DNA from: Chloroflexota bacterium
GTDB taxonomy: Bacteria; Chloroflexota; Dehalococcoidia; UBA2247; RBG-13-53-26
Assembly (NCBI GenBank): GCA_016876035.1
Contig: VGOE01000011.1
Coordinates: 1 to 46,389 of the forward strand
DNA length: 46,389 nt
Reading direction: 5' to 3'
In this document: positions 36,823 to 46,015 of the stretch, piece after piece
Layout of the letters: every line of letters begins with the position of its first letter
Position numbering within the stretch: the first letter of the stretch is position 1
Made by a program: the position numbers and the translations under genes
The notes under the pieces: model-generated
The model's database searches: none
Seen by the model: only the letters and a program-made list of their open reading frames with translations
What the model was told of the DNA's origin: nothing

Positions 36823-37647
36823 ATGAAACAAAGGATTATCACTGCACTATGTGGCATACCCGTATTGGTAGCCTTCATCTGGTATGATACCCCTCGCTTT
36901 CCTCTGCTGATCCTCCTTATTGCTGGTTTTGCCGCTCTTGGCGCACTAGAGTTCTACCGTCTAGCTACTCTCGCGGGAGCGCGCCCGATGACAGTCTTCG
37001 GGGTGGCCTGGTGCTTGCTGTTCGTCGTAGGTGCTCACCTCGATGCCAATTATAAGGTGGATTACCTCATTCCCTCGTTATTGGGCTCAGCGCTGATCCT
37101 CCCCGTGATCTGGTCTCTGGTATCCGGCAGTCAGAGAAGCTTTGTTAACTGGTCTTGGACTGTAGTCGGTATCCTTTACCTGGGATGGTTACTAAGCCAT
37201 TATGTATCCCTGAGGGAGGAGGATGAGGGGAGGGAGTGGGTCATTCTGACTGTGTTTTCTGTTTTTGCTTGTGATACTGCTGCCTTCTTCGTGGGCAGAG
37301 CCTGGGGTAAGCATCGGCTGGCTCCGACCATCAGCCCCCAAAAGACATGGGAAGGGGCCATCGGAGGTTCTATTGGCGCTCCAGCAGCAGCGGTGATTAT
37401 CTATGCTCTTCTTAACGTAGCTGATCGTTCACTGCCCACTGGCTATGCTCAGATTGTGTTCCTTGGCTTCATTGTGGGGGTTGTTGCCCAACTGGGCGAT
37501 CTTCTGGAGTCTTTGCTGAAGCGGAAAGCAGGGGCCAAGGACTCAGGAAGGCTGCTTCCGGGCCATGGCGGTATCCTGGATCGTATCGACAGCCTTGTCA
37601 TTACAGGGGCTATCGCATACTATTACGTTGTGGGGGTGGTGGGATGA
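36823..37647 (+). CDS. cdsA: Phosphatidate cytidylyltransferase
   Basis: CdsA makes CDP-diacylglycerol, the branch point of phospholipid synthesis, in the cytoplasmic membrane. The 274-aa product has about seven to eight hydrophobic segments and the family signature KDSGRLLPGHGGILDRIDSL near the C-terminus, plus SPQKTWEGAIGG. AGGAG lies 4 nt before ATG 36823. The stop overlaps the dxr start by 4 nt (ATGA). Confidence 0.94.
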   Translation: MKQRIITALCGIPVLVAFIWYDTPRFPLLILLIAGFAALGALEFYRLATLAGARPMTVFGVAWCLLFVVGAHLDANYKVDYLIPSLLGSALILPVIWSLVSGSQRSFVNWSWTVVGILYLGWLLSHYVSLREEDEGREWVILTVFSVFACDTAAFFVGRAWGKHRLAPTISPQKTWEGAIGGSIGAPAAAVIIYALLNVADRSLPTGYAQIVFLGFIVGVVAQLGDLLESLLKRKAGAKDSGRLLPGHGGILDRIDSLVITGAIAYYYVVGVVG

Positions 37648-38789
37648 AGAGGATAGCCATCCTCGGATCAACAGGTTCCATAGGTCAGCAGACCATGGAA
37701 GTGGTGCGCCTCTTTAGCGACAGATTTTCCATAGTAGGTCTGGGGGCGGGAAGGAACACGGAACTGTTAGCCAAACAAGTCGAGGAATTCAAGCCCAAGC
37801 TTGTTTCTTTTCAAGCAATGGGGAATGGGAATCAGGGAAAGGCTGTCCTGGCCTGTGCTTCAGGTTCCCGGTTGGTCAGCCTTGAGGAGATGGCTTGCCA
37901 TCCGGACGTGGACATGGTCGTGGTAGCCACTTCAGGCAAGGCTGGCCTGGCTCCCACTTTGTCTGCTATCCGATCTGGAAAACAGATTGCCCTGGCTAAC
38001 AAGGAAGTGCTGGTAATGGCTGGCAAGATCGTTATGGCCGAGGCTAGGAAAAATGGAGTGGTGGTCTTCCCCGTGGATAGTGAGCATAGTGCCATCTGGC
38101 AGTGTCTTCGTGGCGAGAGCGGGAGGGAAGTAGCCCGCTTGATCCTGACTGCCTCCGGAGGCCCCTTTCTTCGCTATACTCTGGAGCAGATGGCAACAAT
38201 AACCCCGGAGCAAGCGCTGAATCACCCTACGTGGCAAATGGGAGAGAAGGTCACCGTTGACTCGGCCACCTTGATGAACAAGGGTATGGAGATCATCGAA
38301 GCCCACTGGTTGTTCGACCTGCCCTTGCAGCGCATCCAGGTGCTGGTCCATCCCAGAAGTATGGTGCATTCGCTGGTGGAGTTTGCTGATGGTTCGGTGA
38401 AGGCGCAGCTATGTGTGCCCGATATGCGTTTGCCCATCCAGTATGCCCTGACGTATCCTGAAAGGCTGGCCAATCCTGAACTTCCCAGGGTTGACTGGAA
38501 CAAGCTGTCTTCTCTTCACTTTGAGTCGCCGGACCTGACCTTATTCCCTTGCCTTAGGCTGGCCAGGGAGGTGGGGGAGCGGGGTGGGAGCTATCCTGCA
38601 GTGCTTTGTGCTGCGGATGAAGTGGCGGTACGGCTATTCCTCACCCACCGCATTGGTTTTCTGGATATCGCCAGACTGGTGGAGGACACCCTGGGGCGTC
38701 ATCAAGGGATAGACAATCCTTCTCTGGATGAGATCCTGGCGGCTGATGCCTGGGCTAGGGAATACGCCGAGAACTGGAGCGCAAGATAA
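37644..38789 (+). CDS. dxr: 1-deoxy-D-xylulose 5-phosphate reductoisomerase
   Basis: Dxr converts DXP to MEP, the committed step of the MEP isoprenoid pathway. The 381-aa product has the NADPH-binding GSTGSIGQQT, LANKEVLVMAG, and the active-site block PVDSEHSAIWQCL, TASGGPF and TVDSATLMNKGMEIIEAHWL. It is coupled to cdsA by the ATGA overlap. ispG lies two genes further on. Confidence 0.96.
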   Translation: MKRIAILGSTGSIGQQTMEVVRLFSDRFSIVGLGAGRNTELLAKQVEEFKPKLVSFQAMGNGNQGKAVLACASGSRLVSLEEMACHPDVDMVVVATSGKAGLAPTLSAIRSGKQIALANKEVLVMAGKIVMAEARKNGVVVFPVDSEHSAIWQCLRGESGREVARLILTASGGPFLRYTLEQMATITPEQALNHPTWQMGEKVTVDSATLMNKGMEIIEAHWLFDLPLQRIQVLVHPRSMVHSLVEFADGSVKAQLCVPDMRLPIQYALTYPERLANPELPRVDWNKLSSLHFESPDLTLFPCLRLAREVGERGGSYPAVLCAADEVAVRLFLTHRIGFLDIARLVEDTLGRHQGIDNPSLDEILAADAWAREYAENWSAR

Positions 38790-38792
38790 CGT

Positions 38793-40127
38793 ATGAGCCT
38801 TGCCTTAATCATTATTAGCTTCATCGTGACGCTGTTTGTCCTGGTCACAGCCCATGAGTTGGGACATTTCTTTGTTTCCAAGAGAATTGGCGTGGCAGTT
38901 GAGGAGTTTGGTATTGGCTTCCCTCCACGACTCCTGGCTATCAAGAGGGGAGAAACGATCTACTCTCTCAACCTCATACCTCTAGGGGCCTTTGTCAAGA
39001 CCGCAGGAGAAAATGACCCTACAGTGCCTAACAGCTTGGCCAGTAAGGGCCCATGGGCCAGGATGGGTGTCTATGCCGCTGGCCCTTTGATGAACATACT
39101 GTTGGCCTTTCTTATTCTAAGCCTCTTCTTCATGCTGCCTAAGAGTGTCATCAGTGGTGAGGGTGCTATGGTGCATTCTGTGGCACAGGGTTCACCGTCG
39201 AAACAAGCTGGCATGCAGGCTGGTGACATAATCCTGAAAATAGATGATTTGGAAATCAATGAGTGGCAAGACGTACAAAAAGGAATAAACTCAGACGGAG
39301 GGACGGAGAAAACCTTGCTTTTGCGAAGGGATGGTGAACTGTTAGAGATAGAGGTGGTACCGGAGTACAATCATGACTATGATCGGTACACCATCGGTAT
39401 TCTTCTGTGCTGGGGGATAGTGACGAGCGTGGAAGATGGCTCATCAGCGGAAGCGGCCGGTATAAAACCGGGGGACACAATACTGAAGATCAACGGGAAG
39501 GTGGTCTATAGTGACCAGAGCATGCGTGATGCCCTGAGCTCTGCCAAGACAGGGGATAGAATAACTTTCACTTTACTTCGCGCCGGGGAATCTGGGGATG
39601 TTGTCACCACCAGTTTGGTACTGAGTTCCCAGGGTGGGCCGGATGAGATTGGGTTGGCCACCCAATGGGTCAATTCTGACCGTCATCGGGAGCGAACACC
39701 ATTCTGGCAGTCGCTTTACCGTAGTGGCAATTATATGGTGCATATTCCTTCCCTGATAAAGCAGTCCATACCCATTATCAGGGAAGATCCCAGCAAGCTG
39801 GCGGTGGGGGTGGTGGGAGCCGGTCAGTTGACCGTAGAGGCAGTGAAGTCCTCCGGCTTCACCAATGTGCTCCTGTTGGGGGGCCTGATCAGCGTGGGAC
39901 TGGCGCTGTTCAATTTCATTCCCATTCCCCCGCTGGATGGAGGGGGGATATTGATAGCGGCCATAGAGGGAATTCGCAGAGGTAAGCGCCTTTCGGCGCG
40001 CACAGTACGCCTTGCATACGTTGCCGGGACAGCGCTGATGATAACTGCCTTTGTAGCGATCATGTACAACGATATCGCCCGTGTAGTCAGGTCTATTGTC
40101 ACTGGGGAAAGCGGTTTTGGGCTATGA
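38793..40127 (+). CDS. rseP: Site-2 membrane metalloprotease RseP
   Basis: RseP/RasP cuts membrane-bound regulators and signal-peptide remnants inside the membrane. The 444-aa product has HELGH in the first membrane helix (residues 21-25), two PDZ domains (around 115-195 and 200-290, with SPSKQAGMQAGDIILKIDD and SSAEAAGIKPGDTILKINGK), and the second metal site FNFIPIPPLDGGGI near the C-terminus. Its stop overlaps the ispG start (ATGA). Confidence 0.95.
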   Translation: MSLALIIISFIVTLFVLVTAHELGHFFVSKRIGVAVEEFGIGFPPRLLAIKRGETIYSLNLIPLGAFVKTAGENDPTVPNSLASKGPWARMGVYAAGPLMNILLAFLILSLFFMLPKSVISGEGAMVHSVAQGSPSKQAGMQAGDIILKIDDLEINEWQDVQKGINSDGGTEKTLLLRRDGELLEIEVVPEYNHDYDRYTIGILLCWGIVTSVEDGSSAEAAGIKPGDTILKINGKVVYSDQSMRDALSSAKTGDRITFTLLRAGESGDVVTTSLVLSSQGGPDEIGLATQWVNSDRHRERTPFWQSLYRSGNYMVHIPSLIKQSIPIIREDPSKLAVGVVGAGQLTVEAVKSSGFTNVLLLGGLISVGLALFNFIPIPPLDGGGILIAAIEGIRRGKRLSARTVRLAYVAGTALMITAFVAIMYNDIARVVRSIVTGESGFGL

Positions 40128-41218
40128 ACCGACGGAGAGCTTCCAGGCCTCTCAGCATAGGCGGGGTAACTGTTGGTGGAGCGGCGCCCGTGGTGGTTCA
40201 GTCCATGACCAAGACCGATACCCGCAACGTAGCTGCCACCGTTAACCAGATAGGCGAGCTTGAGGAATATGGCTGTGAGATTGTCAGGGTGGCTGTGCCC
40301 GATGAGGAAGCAGCCCAGGCTCTGGCGGCTATTAAGCGCCGGGTGCGTATTCCGGTCATCGCCGACATCCATTTTGATTACCGACTTGCCCTGGCGGCTC
40401 TGAGGGCTGGTGTTGATGGGCTGCGGCTGAACCCGGGCAACATCAGTGAACCGGAGCAGATCGCTGCTGTTGTCAAAGCTGCCAAGCCCAGGGGGGTGCC
40501 CATCCGGATTGGGGTAAACGCTGGCAGCCTACCCCAGACTGCGAATGCTGGGGCACCTCTCGCAGAGCGAATGGTGGAGGCGGCGCTCCAGCAGATACAC
40601 CTTCTGGAAGACCTGGATTTCGACCTGATCAAGGTCTCGCTGAAGGCCTTCGAGGTCCCTACCACTATCGAGGCCTATCAGCTCATCGCCCGTAAGATGC
40701 CTTATCCTTTACACCTGGGTATCACGGAGGCTGGCTTGCCCAGAACTGGCGTCATTCGCAGCACGCTGGGCATCGGCATTCTGCTTTATCTGGGAATCGG
40801 TGACACCATCCGTGTTTCGCTTACCGCTCCTCCGAGGGAGGAGGTAATTGCGGCACACGAAATTTTGAAAGGCCTCAATTTGCGGCAGCGAGGCCCTACT
40901 CTGGTGAGCTGTCCCACTTGTGGCAGATGTGAGGTAGACCTGTTTGGCCTTGCCCTGGCTGTGGAAGAGAGGCTGGCCAAGCTAGATAAGCCTGTCAAGG
41001 TAGCGGTGATGGGGTGCGTGGTCAATGGGCCAGGGGAGGCGAGGGACGCCGATGTGGGTATCGCCTGCGGCAGAGGTCGGGGGGCCATATTCAGGCGAGG
41101 GGAGGTAGTGCGCACGGTAGGGGAGAAGGACTTCCTGGAGGCGTTGATGGGAGAGGTGGAGGAAATTGAATGCAGCGCCGGTCTTAAGCCTGGCACTGCT
41201 GGGATCAATCACGGTTAG
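40124..41218 (+). CDS. ispG: 4-hydroxy-3-methylbut-2-enyl diphosphate synthase
   Basis: IspG is the FeS enzyme that turns MEcPP into HMBPP in the MEP pathway. The 364-aa product has VQSMTKTDTRNVAATVNQI at the start, GLRLNPGNI, ITEAGLPRTGVIRSTLGIG, and the cluster cysteines in SCPTCGRCEVD and MGCVVNGPGEARDADVGIA. Compact length fits the usual bacterial form. It overlaps rseP by 4 nt. Confidence 0.96.
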   Translation: MNRRRASRPLSIGGVTVGGAAPVVVQSMTKTDTRNVAATVNQIGELEEYGCEIVRVAVPDEEAAQALAAIKRRVRIPVIADIHFDYRLALAALRAGVDGLRLNPGNISEPEQIAAVVKAAKPRGVPIRIGVNAGSLPQTANAGAPLAERMVEAALQQIHLLEDLDFDLIKVSLKAFEVPTTIEAYQLIARKMPYPLHLGITEAGLPRTGVIRSTLGIGILLYLGIGDTIRVSLTAPPREEVIAAHEILKGLNLRQRGPTLVSCPTCGRCEVDLFGLALAVEERLAKLDKPVKVAVMGCVVNGPGEARDADVGIACGRGRGAIFRRGEVVRTVGEKDFLEALMGEVEEIECSAGLKPGTAGINHG

Positions 41219-41245
41219 CTGTTTGTTTTTGTGAGGTGAAGCCCA

Positions 41246-42943
41246 ATGCGTCTATCTAAATTGTTCACCAAGACCCTGCGAGAGGTTCCGGCAGAAGCTG
41301 AAACCGCCAGCCACCAGCTTATGCTCCGGACAGGGATGATCCACCAGGTGGCGGCGGGCGTCTATTCGTACCTCCCCTTGGGTTGGAGAGTCCTGCGTAA
41401 GATAGAGCAGATAATTCGGGAGGAGCTGGACAAGATAGGCGGGCAGGAGGTGATGATGCCTGTCCTTCAGCCGTTTGAACTATGGGAGAAGACGCAGCGG
41501 CATCATGCCTTCGGCAAGAGCCTGTTCGTCCTGACCGACCGCCGCGAGCGCAAACTGTGTCTTGGCCCCACCCATGAAGAGGTTATCACCGAGCTGGTTC
41601 GCCACCAGGTGAGAAGCTACCGAGACCTACCGCTTCTACTGTATCAGATTCAAACCAAGTTCCGTGATGAGCCTCGCCCCAGAGGCGGACTCCTTCGCGT
41701 GCGGGAGTTCTCTATGATGGACCTCTACAGCTTCGATGCTGATGCAGAGGGACTGGATCTGAGCTACCAGAAAATGAGGCAGGCTTATACCAGTATCTAT
41801 CAACGCTGCGGCCTACCGGCGATGGAGGTCGAGGCTGACAGTGGTGCTATCGGGGGCAAGGATTCTCATGAGTACACGGTCATTACCCATACTGGGGAAG
41901 ACGAGATTATTCACTGCCAGAGCTGTGGCTATGCTGCCAATGTGGAGAAGGCGCAAAGCGTCAAGTCGGAGGGTGAGCGTACTGCCCTCCTGCCGCTGGA
42001 GGAAGTGGCTACACCGGGCATGAAGACCATTGAGGAGGTGGCTGGCTTCTTGCACATCCCCCAAAGCCACACCCTCAAGGCGGTGTTCTATTCCGCCGAT
42101 GACGATCTGGTGTTTGTGGTCATCAGGGGGGACCTCGAGGTGAACGAGGTGAAGCTGCGGAATGCCCTGGAGTGCTCCGAGTTGCAGTTGGCCTCGGAGG
42201 AGCAGGTGCGGCGGGCGGGACTGGTGGCTGGATCGGCCTCTCCGCTGGGGCTTTCAGGCGTGAAGACGCTGGCCGATGATTCCATAACGCTGGGAACAAA
42301 CTTCGTGGCCGGAGCTAACAAGCCAGACTATCACATCAGGAACGTCAACTACCCGAGGGACTTTCAGGTTGACCTGATGCTGGATATTGCCACGGCGCGG
42401 CCTGGTGATGGGTGTCCCAGATGCGGGCACAGCCTGGCCTCTGCCCGTGGAATTGAGGTAGGGCATATATTCAAGCTGGGGACGCTGTTCAGTGAAAAGC
42501 TGGGCGCTTCTTTTCTCGATCGCGAGGGACGGCAACTGCCCATCATAATGGGCTGCTACGGGATCGGGTTAGGCCGCATGATGGTAGCTGCTATTGAACA
42601 AAACTATGATGACCAGGGCATCATCTGGCCTCTGCCACTGGCTCCCTACCAGGTTTATCTCTGTGCTTTGGGAGTGGATAAATCTGAGGTGGCTGCCTCG
42701 GCGGAGAAGCTATACGCCGATTTGGAAGCAGATGGCCTGGAAGTGCTGTACGATGACCGCGCCGAATCGCCGGGGGTGAAGTTTAATGACGCCGACCTTC
42801 TGGGGATACCCCTGCGGGTGGTGGTCAGCCCCCGCACCTTGAAATCTGGGAACGTTGAAATGAAATGGCGCAGCCAGAAAGAGAGCCAACTCCTGCCACT
42901 GGAGGGGGTGGTGGGAAGGATCAGGGGGCTTTTTGCAGTCTGA
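41246..42943 (+). CDS. proS: Prolyl-tRNA synthetase, bacterial type
   Basis: ProS charges tRNA(Pro). The 565-aa product has motif 1 region GVYSYLPLGWRVLRKIEQII, LCLGPTHEEVITELVRHQV, motif 2 RDEPRPRGGLLRVREFSMMD, an inserted editing domain (about 220-390, IPQSHTLKAVFYSADDD), motif 3 MGCYGIGLGRMMVAAIEQNY and an anticodon-binding domain at the end. GAGGTGAAG lies just before ATG 41246. Its place after rseP and ispG matches many bacteria. Confidence 0.96.
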   Translation: MRLSKLFTKTLREVPAEAETASHQLMLRTGMIHQVAAGVYSYLPLGWRVLRKIEQIIREELDKIGGQEVMMPVLQPFELWEKTQRHHAFGKSLFVLTDRRERKLCLGPTHEEVITELVRHQVRSYRDLPLLLYQIQTKFRDEPRPRGGLLRVREFSMMDLYSFDADAEGLDLSYQKMRQAYTSIYQRCGLPAMEVEADSGAIGGKDSHEYTVITHTGEDEIIHCQSCGYAANVEKAQSVKSEGERTALLPLEEVATPGMKTIEEVAGFLHIPQSHTLKAVFYSADDDLVFVVIRGDLEVNEVKLRNALECSELQLASEEQVRRAGLVAGSASPLGLSGVKTLADDSITLGTNFVAGANKPDYHIRNVNYPRDFQVDLMLDIATARPGDGCPRCGHSLASARGIEVGHIFKLGTLFSEKLGASFLDREGRQLPIIMGCYGIGLGRMMVAAIEQNYDDQGIIWPLPLAPYQVYLCALGVDKSEVAASAEKLYADLEADGLEVLYDDRAESPGVKFNDADLLGIPLRVVVSPRTLKSGNVEMKWRSQKESQLLPLEGVVGRIRGLFAV

Positions 42944-42998
42944 AATAGGCCTTCTGAGTTTGGTTAGGGGTTTGATTGGGCATTAGAGGTAGAAAGCG

Positions 42999-44474
42999 AT
43001 GATAGTGCCTCGCAGCATGAGTACCCAACATCCTGATAACGCAAGGATGCCTTTTTTTGCTTCAGGCAATGTCATAGGTGGCGAAGACGAAATCTCAGAG
43101 GTGTATTGGGGTTTTTCTCAGCTTGGCTGCCAAGAGCAAATGTGGGATTTCGAAGGGAAGAAAACTCTGTCCTGGGTGATTTCCGAGCTCTTGGTGAGAA
43201 ATCAAGGGTTTTTTAAGGAACGACCCCTTGGTACGGAAGTTTTTCTGACTTTTAGAATTCCTAATCCAGAGATTGAAGTGATTGAAGCAAAATTGGTGCC
43301 GGAACTTCTAGATAGCATTCCCCGAAGTTATGATATGACTCAGGCTTTGTACCATAGCGATCTTCCCCCCGTCTTTGAAGTGATTTTGCCAATGACTACT
43401 TCAGACAAACAGTTGAATCGAATATATTACTATTACCAAAACTTCGTGATCAGGAAAAAGGATTCGCCGATTTTCCCTGGGGATGCCCTTTCCATTGGCC
43501 AATGGCTTGGGGAATTCAAACCAGAGAAAATCGCTGTTATCCCCTTATTTGAAGATAAGTCCTCACTACTTGATGCCGACAGAATAGTGGCGGGCTATTT
43601 GGAAGATAAGAAGGTGGAGTATCAGCGAGTGTTCTTAGCTCGTTCTGACCCGGCTTTGAACTACGGAAGCTTAGCAGCTGTGTTGTTGCTCAATGTTGCC
43701 CTTCAGAGATTAGACAGATTGGAAAAGAGGGTTGGTGTCCCAATCTATCCAATTTTAGGGGTGGGATCTCCACCTTTTCGTGGAAATTTCAAGCCAACAA
43801 ATGTGGAAAGTACTCTCCGGGGTTATGCCAGTTGTCAGACCTTTACCATCCAGTCAGCCTTCAAGTATGATTGGCCACTGCAAATTGTTGCTGATGCAAT
43901 TGAATTGATCAATTCGGCTCCCCGGGGCGATCCTTTGCCAGTTGATGAAGAGAAAGCAAGTTTCCTTATTGAGAAAACGGTAGTCGCTTATCAGGAGCAG
44001 ATACCTGAAATAGCTTCTTTAGTAAATCGGCTAACACCTTTTGTTCCTCAGCGACGCCTTCGCAAGCTCCATATCGGTCTTTTTGGTTATTCACGGAATG
44101 TTGGGGGAGTTCATCTACCCAGAGCTATTCCTTTTTGCGCCAGTCTATATTCCCTCGGATTGCCGCCAGAAATTCTGGGCTTGCACTGCTTGGAGACTGC
44201 GGATCTCAAGGTGGTCAGAGAGGTCTACCCTAGCCCCAATTTTGAGGAAGACCTAAGAGACGCCCTGGTTTTCTACAATCCTGAAGTTCTTCATCTTCTG
44301 TCTCCAACAATGAGAGATCAAGTCAAGAAGGCACTGAAAATTGTCGATTTTGAAATAGATCGGGAGCATCAAGAGGTAACTTCTGAAATCATCGGGTGTT
44401 TCCGCGAAAACCGGACTGAGCGCCTCACAGAGTTAATTCAGAAGGCAGGTCAAATCAGGAGATTTCTCGGCTGA
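42999..44474 (+). CDS. ppcA: Phosphoenolpyruvate carboxylase, archaeal type
   Basis: The 491-aa product matches the archaeal-type PEP carboxylase, which fixes bicarbonate onto PEP to give oxaloacetate, an anaplerotic step. It is about half the length of the common bacterial enzyme. Visible markers: PRSMSTQHPDNARMPFFASG, SIGQWLGEFKPEKIAVIPLF followed by EDKSSLLDAD, LARSDPALNYG, VGSPPFRGNF. The start MIVPRSMSTQHPDN fits the family. The DNA is visibly richer in A and T than the genes before it, which suggests transfer. It converges with the next gene across 26 bp, and no terminator is obvious. Confidence 0.93.
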   Translation: MIVPRSMSTQHPDNARMPFFASGNVIGGEDEISEVYWGFSQLGCQEQMWDFEGKKTLSWVISELLVRNQGFFKERPLGTEVFLTFRIPNPEIEVIEAKLVPELLDSIPRSYDMTQALYHSDLPPVFEVILPMTTSDKQLNRIYYYYQNFVIRKKDSPIFPGDALSIGQWLGEFKPEKIAVIPLFEDKSSLLDADRIVAGYLEDKKVEYQRVFLARSDPALNYGSLAAVLLLNVALQRLDRLEKRVGVPIYPILGVGSPPFRGNFKPTNVESTLRGYASCQTFTIQSAFKYDWPLQIVADAIELINSAPRGDPLPVDEEKASFLIEKTVVAYQEQIPEIASLVNRLTPFVPQRRLRKLHIGLFGYSRNVGGVHLPRAIPFCASLYSLGLPPEILGLHCLETADLKVVREVYPSPNFEEDLRDALVFYNPEVLHLLSPTMRDQVKKALKIVDFEIDREHQEVTSEIIGCFRENRTERLTELIQKAGQIRRFLG

Positions 44475-44500
44475 AGGCGAGACCGTTACCTGTCATTTCC

Positions 44501-45700
44501 TTAGTGCGAGTGAAACGAACCGAACAGCCTTGCTGCGGTTAAGCGCCACATTAGCGATATCACCCCTCCCATCCCCAAATGCCTCACCCCCTTCAGGATC
44601 AGCCGTCCGTGCCAATCAAAGGAGAAATCAGGGGAGTTGAGCAACGATTCCGGGAGGTGTTTGGCTTGCGCTAACTGGAAAAGGCGTTCGATTTGCCTGT
44701 CGTTGAGTTTCTCGAACAGCCAGCGCGCCCGCCGACCCAGCCATAGCTCTCTGGCCAGCACCGCTCGCCATTCCTTTTCATAGGTGGAAAGCCTCTTAGC
44801 TGTGAGGTCATCGCTGCAAAGCGCTTGATGCAGGGTGTCAGCGGCTATCTGGGCGCAGAGAAGGCCATAATAAATCCCGCCACCCGTGGTCGGCTTCACC
44901 TGTCCGGCAGCGTCCCCGACAACGAGCGCTCTTCCCCCCGCGGTTCTGGGCAGCGTCTTGAGGGGTATTCCCCCGTAGCTTATTTTGACGTCTGGTGAGA
45001 CTATCTTGCCCTGGCTGGCCAAATGGTCAAGGAAGCCTTTCAGATGTGAACTGGTGTGGCGGCGGCAGAGGAGACCAGCTAGTGCCCAGTCTTGATAAGT
45101 AGGCACCAGCCAGGCAAAGAAGCCCGGCGCGATGCGGTTGCCGAAGTATACCTCCACCTCGTCAACTCCCTTTGTCTGCACCTCTGCCTGAGCGCCCATG
45201 ACAAAGTCGCTGTTCTTGCTGAAACCCAACTTCTGAGGCAGCCTGGAGCCGAAACCGGAGGCAATGACTACCGATTTCCCTTCGTACGTCATTTCCCCCT
45301 GCTTATTCTTGACCTGGACGCAGGCGAGGTTTCCTGTTGTGGTGACGTCGGTCGCCTGGCTTTCCAGGTGGTATTCTGCTCCGTGCATTTGGGCGATTCT
45401 GGCCAATTTGATGTCGAAAGCGGTGCGGTCCACGACGTAGGCTTGAGGCGTTTCTTTTTCCAGAGTGAGACAGTCTCCCGAGGGGGCGAAGAATCTGGCG
45501 GATTTTATCTCCCTGAGCACGGCTTCTCTGCCAGCAGGGAAGGCATCGAGGCATTCCTTTCCCAAAATGCCGGTGCAGCAGTGTGCCTGGCCGATACTTT
45601 CCTGGCGCTCGAAGACAATCACCTTGTGCCCGTGGCTAGCCAACTCGCCGGCGACATGGCTTCCAATAGGACCGGCGCCAACTACGATTGCGTCGTACAA
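44501..45700 (-). CDS. Geranylgeranyl-reductase-family FAD-dependent oxidoreductase
   Basis: The 399-aa product has an FAD-binding start VVGAGPIGSHVAGELASHGH, QAHCCTGILGKECLDAFP (a CCTG motif typical of the family) and the second FAD motif LVVGDAAGQVKPTTGGGIYY. Family members saturate isoprenoid chains in chlorophyll, menaquinone or archaeal lipids; the substrate here is unknown. The nearby uppS, dxr and ispG supply isoprenoids, which is suggestive only. The start is TTG 45700 with GGAGAG upstream. Confidence 0.85.
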   Translation of the reverse strand: MYDAIVVGAGPIGSHVAGELASHGHKVIVFERQESIGQAHCCTGILGKECLDAFPAGREAVLREIKSARFFAPSGDCLTLEKETPQAYVVDRTAFDIKLARIAQMHGAEYHLESQATDVTTTGNLACVQVKNKQGEMTYEGKSVVIASGFGSRLPQKLGFSKNSDFVMGAQAEVQTKGVDEVEVYFGNRIAPGFFAWLVPTYQDWALAGLLCRRHTSSHLKGFLDHLASQGKIVSPDVKISYGGIPLKTLPRTAGGRALVVGDAAGQVKPTTGGGIYYGLLCAQIAADTLHQALCSDDLTAKRLSTYEKEWRAVLARELWLGRRARWLFEKLNDRQIERLFQLAQAKHLPESLLNSPDFSFDWHGRLILKGVRHLGMGGVISLMWRLTAARLFGSFHSH

Positions 45701-45726
45701 ATGGTCTCTCCAACCTTTGGCAAGTA

Positions 45727-45755
45727 ATGTTACAGCCTCCGGCCTGCGCTGTAAA
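45727..45755 (-). promoter_or_regulatory. Candidate promoter with overlapping inverted repeat, reductase gene
   Basis: On the minus strand, TTTACA (45755-45750) and TAACAT (45732-45727) are spaced 17 bp, 27 bp before the TTG start. TTACAGC (45730-45736) and GCTGTAA (45748-45754) form a perfect 7-bp inverted repeat overlapping both boxes, as an operator would. Confidence 0.45.
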
Positions 45756-45819
45756 ACGAGGCTGGGCGGTGACCTTGAGATCGGTTCGTGAGATTGTTTA
45801 GTAATGTCATTCTGAGGGG

Positions 45820-45916
45820 TCTGCCTGCGAGTTTGTGAAGAAATGCGGGCCGTAGCTTCGGCCCTTCACGATTTCCAGCTTTGAAGGGGCAATAAATTCA
45901 CAAGCTCGCAGGCGGA
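45820..45916. repeat. Structured inverted-repeat element (MITE- or REP-like)
   Basis: A 20-nt arm beginning TCTGCCTGCGAG (45820-45839) pairs with the arm ending CTCGCAGGCGGA (45897-45916) with two G-U pairs and no mismatch. Inside lie GGGCCG/CGGCCC (45847-45852 and 45859-45864), flanked by GAAAT/ATTTC (45840-45844 and 45871-45875). The flanking TGTCATTCTGAGGGG (45805-45819) resembles edges of dispersed repeats in other genomes. A single copy is seen in this window. Confidence 0.6.
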
Positions 45917-46015
45917 GAAGGGTCTCACTTGATGAAGCAATGTGACTCTCATTTCTGCAACCAAGCACTGGTACGGGTTGCGGCCCTCCATGTTGAACGG
46001 TTTCACCTGCCTCAT
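45866..46015 (-). CDS. Possible 49-aa small protein (hypothetical or gene remnant)
   Basis: A minus-strand frame opens at ATG 46015 with a good ribosome-binding site (AAGGAG, 9 nt upstream) and starts MRQVKPFNMEGRNPYQCLVA. The second half runs into the inverted-repeat element (45897-45916) and ends at 45866. It may be the head of an older gene cut by the repeat. No family recognised. The frame is also open from ATG 46144 (92 aa). Confidence 0.25.
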   Translation of the reverse strand: MRQVKPFNMEGRNPYQCLVAEMRVTLLHQVRPFSACELVNLLPLQSWKS

